From Gorillibacterium massiliense (GTDB lineage Bacteria > Bacillota > Bacilli > Paenibacillales > NBRC-103111), in NCBI RefSeq assembly GCF_000455485.1, contig NZ_CBQR020000177.1, positions 1-64,000 on the forward strand: a stretch of 64,000 nt of DNA. Reading direction: 5' to 3'. The translations under genes and the position numbers were made by a program. Of the stretch, positions 58,463 through 64,000 are shown in pieces (the first letter of the stretch is position 1; every line of letters begins with the position of its first letter). A model generated the notes under the pieces. That model had not been told where the DNA came from. It did not search any database and saw only the letters and a list, made by a program, of their open reading frames with translations.

Positions 58463-59347
58463 TTATCCTTTCACAGCGCCTACCGTCAAGCCTTTCACGA
58501 AGTAATTCTGGAAGAACGGGTAAGCGAGAATGATCGGTCCCACACCTACGACAGCCATGGCCATCCGCACCGTTTCCGTAGGCATGGCCGACATTTGTTC
58601 CGCGGCGTGGTTATTTCGCGTATTTTGCACGAGGAACTGGATGTTGAGCAGGATCCGGTTGAGCATATACTGCAGGCTATAGAGCTTCGGGTTCGACAAG
58701 TACACAAGACTGTTGAACCAGTCGTTCCAATACCCAATGGTGTAAAACAACCCGATGGTCGCCAAAACCGGCGAAGAGAGCCGTAGCACGATCTGGAAAA
58801 AGATACGGAATTCCCCGGCGCCATCCATATAGGCTGACTCGATAATCGGCGTCGGAATCGATGTACTGAAAAAGGTGCGCATGATGAGGACATAGAAGCC
58901 ATTCAAGAGCAGCCCCGGGATAATTAACCCCCATAAGGAATCCTTCATATGCAAGATTTTCGTGAAGACGAGATACCAAGGAACCAACCCACCGTTGAAC
59001 AGCATCGTGAAAAACACGTAAAACGCCAGCTTGTTATGGGCCGGAAAATCTCGGCGGGATATAGGATACGCCAGCAAGGCGCACATCAAGAGCCCTACCA
59101 CGGTGCCGACAATCGTGACGTAGATGGATACACCGTAAGCCCGCAGGACAGTGCCAGAATCCAGAAACAGATAGCGGTAGGCTTCAAAACTGATCTTTTC
59201 CGGAAAAAAGGAATACCCGTTGACTTGGATGGTGTGCTCATCTGTAATCGATACAATGATAACGAGCAAGAGCGGCAGGATCGTCGAGAGGGCGATCAGT
59301 ATGAACAAAATATGCAGGAATATAGGCGTTTTCTTTTTGCTCTCCAT
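58463..59347 (-). CDS. carbohydrate ABC transporter permease (YtcP/LplC-like)
   Basis: 294 residues, six transmembrane helices. The EAA loop that docks the ATPase reads ESAYMDGAGEFRIFFQIVL. The ending FVKGLTVGAVKG is typical of the LplC/YtcP subfamily. ATG at 59347 follows AGAGGAGG. It pairs with the upstream LplB-type permease. Confidence 0.94.
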   Translation of the reverse strand: MESKKKTPIFLHILFILIALSTILPLLLVIIVSITDEHTIQVNGYSFFPEKISFEAYRYLFLDSGTVLRAYGVSIYVTIVGTVVGLLMCALLAYPISRRDFPAHNKLAFYVFFTMLFNGGLVPWYLVFTKILHMKDSLWGLIIPGLLLNGFYVLIMRTFFSTSIPTPIIESAYMDGAGEFRIFFQIVLRLSSPVLATIGLFYTIGYWNDWFNSLVYLSNPKLYSLQYMLNRILLNIQFLVQNTRNNHAAEQMSAMPTETVRMAMAVVGVGPIILAYPFFQNYFVKGLTVGAVKG

Positions 59348-59359
59348 TTTGATCCTCCT

Positions 59360-60313
59360 CTAGAACAAGGCTTGCTCTCTATTGACTTTGCGGACCACCA
59401 GATTCGACAGCATGACGAGGACGAATCCGACGGCGGATTGATAGAGGCCGGCAGCCGATGACATGCCCAAATCCCCCATTTGCAGCAAGCCCCGATATAC
59501 ATACGTATCGATAACATTGGTAACGGGGTACAGCGTACCCGAGTTCATCGGCACCTGGAAAAAGAGTCCGAAATCCGAATAGAAAATACGTCCGATTTGC
59601 AGGAGCACCATCGTGGTCATGACCGGCGTGATCAGAGGCAAGGTGATGCTGCGGATCTGCTGCCACTTGCTTGCTCCGTCGATCAGTGAGGCCTCGTAAT
59701 ATTCCGAATCGATCCCAACGATGGCTGCAATGTAAACGATGCAAAAGTACCCTGCGCTTTTCCACGTATTGACCAAAACCAGGATGTACGGCCAGTATTT
59801 CGGCTCGTTGTACCAAAGAATCATATCCTTGCCGAACAGCGGCAGGATCGATTTATTGAGCAGCCCGTATTGGGCGCTGAGCAAGCTGAACACGAGATAG
59901 GCGACCACCACTGCGGAAAGAAAGTAAGGAAGCAGCACCGCGCTTTGATAAAACTTTTTCAATACTTTGCGCCGCACCTCGTTTAATGCGATAGCCAGGG
60001 CGACGGATACCACCAGCGTGACGACGATAAAGACGGCGTTGTAGGCTAACGTATTGCGGGTGATCACGAAAGCATCGGAGGTTTGAAACAAGTATTTGAA
60101 GTTTTCAAAACCTACCCAGTCGCTCTTCCAAAACCCTTTGGTGAAATTGAGGTTCTTGAAGGCAATCGTCGTCCCCGCCATGGGCAAGTAATTGTTGAGC
60201 AGCAGGTACAAGACCCCAGGCAGAGCCATGACCCATAGCGCCCAGTACCTTTTTAAGCGTCTTACAAATAAACCTTTCTTTCTTGGAAGCGTATTCTTCT
60301 GAATGACCGCCAC
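59360..60313 (-). CDS. carbohydrate ABC transporter permease (LplB-like)
   Basis: 317 residues, six transmembrane helices. The EAA-type loop is EASLIDGASKWQQIRSITLP, and the C-terminus VVRKVNREQALF is typical of LplB permeases. I chose GTG at 60313 behind GGGGGG; a TTG six codons earlier precedes that site. No ATP-binding subunit is encoded here, so a shared MsmX-type ATPase is likely. Confidence 0.93.
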   Translation of the reverse strand: MAVIQKNTLPRKKGLFVRRLKRYWALWVMALPGVLYLLLNNYLPMAGTTIAFKNLNFTKGFWKSDWVGFENFKYLFQTSDAFVITRNTLAYNAVFIVVTLVVSVALAIALNEVRRKVLKKFYQSAVLLPYFLSAVVVAYLVFSLLSAQYGLLNKSILPLFGKDMILWYNEPKYWPYILVLVNTWKSAGYFCIVYIAAIVGIDSEYYEASLIDGASKWQQIRSITLPLITPVMTTMVLLQIGRIFYSDFGLFFQVPMNSGTLYPVTNVIDTYVYRGLLQMGDLGMSSAAGLYQSAVGFVLVMLSNLVVRKVNREQALF

Positions 60314-60368
60314 TCTGGTTTCCCCCCTCAATCAAGCGGCATCAGCCTCTTGCTGTTCTCTTGATTTC

Positions 60369-60374
60369 ATTATA
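60369..60374 (-). promoter_or_regulatory. possible -10 of the transporter operon
   Basis: TATAAT lies 56 nt before the LplB start. The position 17 nt upstream (AGGTGG) is a poor -35, so an activator such as the YesN-type regulator may be needed. Confidence 0.4.
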
Positions 60375-60465
60375 AAAAGGTTACGGGGGGCCACCTACCA
60401 AGAAAGCGACTAAACCTGATACGATTGTGACATGACTCGAGGGTTTCGCCTATGTGCAATAAAAC

Positions 60466-60512
60466 GAAAAAGCCAACGCATTCCCCGCATTTTGGGGTGC
60501 ATTGGCTTTTAT
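60466..60512 (-). terminator. terminator after pssA
   Basis: The stem AAAAGCCAA...CCCC with GGGG...TTGGCTTTT runs almost without gaps. On the minus strand it follows the pssA stop by about 25 nt... in fact it lies just beyond the 60537 stop and ends in TTTTTCGTTTT. Confidence 0.85.
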
Positions 60513-60536
60513 AAATGAAGACCGGTCCGACTCCAG

Positions 60537-61235
60537 TTAACGCTTCCGCTTGAAGCCCATAAAGAATCCGTACAGGGCGTAGATCACAAGAGGAACGAAA
60601 ACGAGCCGGGATATATAATTGGGCCAAACGATAACAAAAATAACGCACAACAGCACGACACCCAACGTCAGCAGCGCTGCCTGTTTGCTGAGGCGTACCT
60701 TCTTAAAGCTCGGGTACTTCACTCGGCTGACCATGAGGTAGGACAACAAGAGCGAGGCCGCAGCCAAAATATACGAGTTGAGTTCCAGATGGAAAAGCGC
60801 CAGCGTGCAAAGGATAACACCGGCAGCCGGTATCGGCAGGCCGATGAAATAGCCGGGAATCCCATCGATAACATTGAATCGGGCAAGCCGCATCGCACCG
60901 CAAATCGGGAAAATCGCCGTTGCGATCCAAGCGAAAGCCGGATTTATATCCCCGTAAGCCACAACGTACATGATGAATGCCGGCGCCACGCCGAACGAAA
61001 TCACGTCGGACAAGGAATCCAGTTCCTTGCCGAATTCGCTCTGGACGTTGAGCGCGCGGGCAACCCGCCCGTCGATCCCATCCATCAACATCGCGGCAAT
61101 CACGATAATGGATGCGAGATTGGCATTATCAAAATTATGGAAAACGGGGTTTTCGTTAAAAACAAGAATTATGGCAATGATGCCAAGTGCCAAATTCAAA
61201 ATGGTGAAAACGTTTGGCACCGATTTTTTAATCAT
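60537..61235 (-). CDS. pssA: CDP-diacylglycerol-serine O-phosphatidyltransferase
   Basis: 232 residues with several membrane helices. The CDP-alcohol phosphotransferase motif DG-x2-AR-x8-G-x3-D-x3-D is present from Asp55 to Asp77. It makes phosphatidylserine, the precursor of phosphatidylethanolamine. ATG at 61235 follows AAAGGTGG. No psd gene follows directly; the gene is 70 nt after disA. Confidence 0.93.
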   Translation of the reverse strand: MIKKSVPNVFTILNLALGIIAIILVFNENPVFHNFDNANLASIIVIAAMLMDGIDGRVARALNVQSEFGKELDSLSDVISFGVAPAFIMYVVAYGDINPAFAWIATAIFPICGAMRLARFNVIDGIPGYFIGLPIPAAGVILCTLALFHLELNSYILAAASLLLSYLMVSRVKYPSFKKVRLSKQAALLTLGVVLLCVIFVIVWPNYISRLVFVPLVIYALYGFFMGFKRKR

Positions 61236-61305
61236 GGTTCGCCCACCTTTATCCACTTGGGACACCAAGCGTCACTGAGTGTACCAGTCTTCTATGTTAT
61301 CCGTC

Positions 61306-62379
61306 CTAAATCTGTCTGTCAATGAAAACTTGCTCTTGGATACGCTTTAATCCTTCTTGGATTGCCCTTGCGCGCACTTCACCGATTCCATCCACTTCAT
61401 CCAATTCTTCAATTGAAGCTCCGATGACATGGGGCAAGCGTTCGAACTTCTCAATCAAATTGTAAATAATGATGGATGGCAGCCGCGGGATTTTATTTAA
61501 AATTCGAAAGCCCCGGGGAGAAACAAGCTCATCCAATATATTATTGGTTACCGGGTATCCCAGAAGCTTGACGATATATTGGTCGTCAAGATGTTCCTCA
61601 GAGGTTAGTTTGCTCAAAGCTGCCTTCGTATCCCTGACTTTATCTTCCGACAATTCCCGGCAATAATCCTTGATCAGGAGAATGGCTTCGTGCTCCAGAT
61701 TGGACACCAGCTCCTCCAGCTGCATGCTGATGAGCCTGCCTTCCACGCCAAGCTCATTGATGTAGCGTTTGATCTCCGCTTTGACCCGAAGCACCATTTC
61801 CACCCTTTGCAAGGCGTGAACCGCATCGGAATAGGTCACGGTCTCTTCAAACTCGGCTGCGCTCAAGTTGATTAGCGTCTGATCCATGACCGATTTGTAT
61901 TTTTCCAGCGTTTGCATCGCCTGATTAGCTTTGGTGAGAATCACCCCGATATCCTTGAGCGAATAACGTAAATTCCCTTGATACAACGTAATGATATTCC
62001 GCCGCTGCGAGATGGAGACCACCAGTTTACCCGTCTGCTTCGCAACCCGTTCCGCCGTCCGGTGGCGGATGCCTGTTTCCGTAGAAGAAATGGACGGATC
62101 GGGATTGAGTTGGGTATTGGCGTATAAAATCCGTTTCATATCCTCGCTTAAAATAATGGCGCCGTCCATTTTGGCCAGCTCATATAAAAAGTTAGGCGTA
62201 AAATCGCAGTTTATGGAGAACCCCCCGTCAACCAACGACGTCATTTCCGGGCTATAACCAACGACGATGAGTCCGCCTGTTTTGGCTCGCAGCACATTTT
62301 CCAGCCCTTCACGGAACTGGGTCCCCGGCGCTACTAATTTTAGCAACTTGTTCTTAATCTCTTCTTCCTTCACCATCAT
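61306..62379 (-). CDS. disA: DNA integrity scanning diadenylate cyclase DisA
   Basis: 357 residues. The DAC domain has the DGA (72-74) and RHRTAER (105-111) motifs that make c-di-AMP. A helical spine and a C-terminal helix-hairpin-helix domain ([16 protein letters not shown]) bind branched DNA. It acts as a sporulation checkpoint in B. subtilis. ATG at 62379, or the next codon, follows GGGGGG. It is 39 nt after radA. Confidence 0.97.
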   Translation of the reverse strand: MMVKEEEIKNKLLKLVAPGTQFREGLENVLRAKTGGLIVVGYSPEMTSLVDGGFSINCDFTPNFLYELAKMDGAIILSEDMKRILYANTQLNPDPSISSTETGIRHRTAERVAKQTGKLVVSISQRRNIITLYQGNLRYSLKDIGVILTKANQAMQTLEKYKSVMDQTLINLSAAEFEETVTYSDAVHALQRVEMVLRVKAEIKRYINELGVEGRLISMQLEELVSNLEHEAILLIKDYCRELSEDKVRDTKAALSKLTSEEHLDDQYIVKLLGYPVTNNILDELVSPRGFRILNKIPRLPSIIIYNLIEKFERLPHVIGASIEELDEVDGIGEVRARAIQEGLKRIQEQVFIDRQI

Positions 62380-62418
62380 TTCCCCCCAGTCTGCCCAAAA
62401 CCATATGCTTCATCTTCC

Positions 62419-63798
62419 TTAATCATCCAAAGCGGCGGCCAAAGCTTCCGCAACGGTGTGAATCCCTACTACTTGGATGCCTTGGGGTGGCGTCCACCCC
62501 TTCAAGCTCGATTCCGGCAGGATCACCCGCTTGAACCCAAGCTTTTGTGCTTCACGTACTCGCTGGTCAACACGGGATACCCCGCGCACTTCTCCGGTTA
62601 AACCAATTTCGCCAAAAACCACGTCATCTGGCCGGGTCGGACGATCCTTAAAGCTAGAAGCGATGCTAACCGCGACGCCCAAATCAACGGCAGGCTCATC
62701 CAGCCGCACCCCTCCGGCTACATTCAAGTAGGCATCTTGATTTTGCAAAAACAATCCGATGCGTTTCTCCAGCACCGCCATGATCAAAGACAGCCGATTA
62801 TAATCAAAGCCCGTAGACATCCGCCGTGGAGACGGAAAATTGGTTGGCGTGACTAACGCCTGCAGCTCCACCAGCATCGGACGAGTGCCTTCTACACTCG
62901 CAACCACTGTTGAACCGGAAACCCCTTTGGGCCGCTCCGACAGAAACAACTCGGACGGATTACCGACTTCCACCAAACCCGATTCCCGCATTTCAAAAAT
63001 ACCGATCTCATTTGTGGAGCCAAACCGATTTTTTACCGCCCTTAGCAGCCGGTACGTATGATGCCGCTCCCCTTCAAAATAGAGGACGCAATCAACCATA
63101 TGCTCCAACAGCCGGGGTCCGGCGATGGCGCCTTCTTTCGTAACGTGGCCAACCAGCACAACGGCAATCCCCTTGGATTTGGCAATCCGCATAAAATGGG
63201 TCGTGCACTCCCTCACCTGAGAGACGCTTCCCGGCGCCGAGGTAACCGCCGGATGATACACGGTCTGAATGGAGTCGATAACCACGAAATCCGGCTGCAG
63301 CCGGTCGATGGCCTCGGAGATATGCTCCAGATTCGTCTCACACAGGACGAACAGCTGATCCGACAGAGCGCCTAAGCGATCCGCCCTCAGCTTCGTCTGC
63401 CGAGTAGACTCCTCACCGGATATATAAAGCACCTTCAACCCTTTTCCCGTCAACGAATGGGAAACCTGCAAGAGCAAGGTGGACTTTCCGATGCCCGGGT
63501 CGCCGCCGACAAGCAGAAGCGAGCCCGGCACGATTCCGCCGCCCAATACCCGATTCAGCTCTGCATTGTCCGTCAGAATGCGGGGTTCGCTGGCGCTGTC
63601 CACTTGAGTGATGGATACGGGCTTTTCCTGACTGACTGCGGACATGCCGCCAAACCCGGCAATCCCCTGGGTTTTAACAGGTGTGTCTGCTTCTTCGACA
63701 AAGCTATTCCACTGTTCGCAGGACGGGCACTTCCCCAGCCATTTTGGCGATTCAAAGCCGCATTCCTGACAAACGAATTTCGTTTTCGGTTTTGCCAT
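62419..63798 (-). CDS. radA: DNA repair protein RadA
   Basis: 459 residues. The N-terminal zinc finger has Cys10, Cys13, Cys24 and Cys27. The RecA-like ATPase has Walker [11 protein letters not shown] (98-107). The RadA-specific KNRFG motif lies in [16 protein letters not shown], and the C-terminal domain is Lon-protease-like. It drives branch migration in recombination repair. It is the first gene of the radA-disA pair. Confidence 0.97.
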   Translation of the reverse strand: MAKPKTKFVCQECGFESPKWLGKCPSCEQWNSFVEEADTPVKTQGIAGFGGMSAVSQEKPVSITQVDSASEPRILTDNAELNRVLGGGIVPGSLLLVGGDPGIGKSTLLLQVSHSLTGKGLKVLYISGEESTRQTKLRADRLGALSDQLFVLCETNLEHISEAIDRLQPDFVVIDSIQTVYHPAVTSAPGSVSQVRECTTHFMRIAKSKGIAVVLVGHVTKEGAIAGPRLLEHMVDCVLYFEGERHHTYRLLRAVKNRFGSTNEIGIFEMRESGLVEVGNPSELFLSERPKGVSGSTVVASVEGTRPMLVELQALVTPTNFPSPRRMSTGFDYNRLSLIMAVLEKRIGLFLQNQDAYLNVAGGVRLDEPAVDLGVAVSIASSFKDRPTRPDDVVFGEIGLTGEVRGVSRVDQRVREAQKLGFKRVILPESSLKGWTPPQGIQVVGIHTVAEALAAALDD

Positions 63799-63964
63799 CT
63801 GTTTTTCCCCCGGAATTCCTTTCGAATGCTGAATGAAAGACTCTTAGAAAGTTTACCATTTCCGACCCTGGAAAGTGAAGACGGTTGAAGGGGAAAAACC
63901 GGTTATAACAAATATACCCTGTTTAGTGGTAAACCTACTGCGATAGACAAGGCAAAACGGCTGG

Positions 63965-63995
63965 GGTCGTCCTTGGAAGGACGCGCTGCTTTTCC
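63965..63995. other. short palindromic hairpin upstream of radA
   Basis: GTCCTT GG AAGGAC with GC-rich flanks lies in the 200-nt stretch before radA. In Bacillus, clpC would end in this area. No gene or clear promoter was found between 63799 and 64000. Confidence 0.3.
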
Positions 63996-64000
63996 GATGT

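Overview
The window looks like the core of a chromosome from an endospore-forming, low-to-mid GC Bacillota, most probably Paenibacillaceae (Paenibacillus-like). The reasons are the Bacillales gene order radA-disA ... yacL-ispD-ispF-gltX-cysE-cysS-mrnC-rlmB-yacP-sigH-rpmG-secE-nusG, followed by the L11/L10, rpoBC, str, S10-spc and alpha clusters and the sporulation block cwlD-mrp(salA)-gerD-kbaA-pdaB that leads into an rRNA operon. A YesM/YesN two-component pair beside an LplB/YtcP/LplA-type transporter is also typical of Paenibacillus. The genus is inferred from gene content only.

Layout, following the dominant minus strand from right to left. 63.8-60.5 kb: radA, disA and pssA. 60.3-53.3 kb: an accessory sugar-type ABC importer (two permeases and a lipoprotein, no ATPase) with its sensor kinase and AraC-type regulator, sitting between disA/pssA and yacL. 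53.2-52.8 kb: a small plus-strand Cys-containing protein with its own promoter. 52.6-48.5 kb: yacL, ispD, ispF, gltX. 48.5-45.3 kb: a cysteine T-box leader followed by cysE, cysS and mrnC. 45.3-43.2 kb: rlmB, yacP, sigH. 43.0-38.6 kb: rpmG, secE, nusG, rplK, rplA, the L10 leader, rplJ, rplL and an rsmC-like methyltransferase. 38.5-30.8 kb: rpoB and rpoC behind a leader of about 410 nt. 30.7-25.9 kb: ybxF, rpsL, rpsG, fusA, tuf. 25.8-25.1 kb: a gene-free, hairpin-rich interval bounded by a pair of inverted repeats of about 113 nt. 25.1-9.7 kb: the S10, spc and alpha operons from rpsJ to rplQ. 9.6-7.8 kb: truA, rplM, rpsI. 7.8-5.1 kb: a small plus-strand membrane protein, then cysH and sat. 5.1-0.7 kb: sporulation genes cwlD, mrp, gerD, kbaA and pdaB, several with sigma-E- or sigma-G-like promoters. 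0.6-0 kb: a small hypothetical gene and the tandem promoters of an rRNA operon running out of the left edge.

Most of the window is translation, transcription and secretion machinery plus early sporulation and germination functions. Control is visible as sigma-A promoters with near-consensus boxes, intrinsic terminators, autoregulatory ribosomal-protein leaders (L13, L10, probably others) and the T-box. Several starts are GTG or TTG (rpoB, rpoC, rpsE, rplB, rpsC, rplN, rpsN, adk, infA, secE), chosen from Shine-Dalgarno spacing.

I did not find a clear new protein system such as defence islands, CRISPR arrays, prophages or transposase genes. The most unusual signal is the inverted-repeat-bounded, structured segment between tuf and rpsJ. 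Its two arms are each self-complementary, and they differ by a compensatory base-pair change. Other points of interest are possible attenuation in the rpoBC leader, a repeated hairpin ahead of rplK and rplA, and departures from the Bacillus gene order (sat-cysH insertion, the transporter cassette, and no ecfA1-ecfA2-ecfT next to rplQ).
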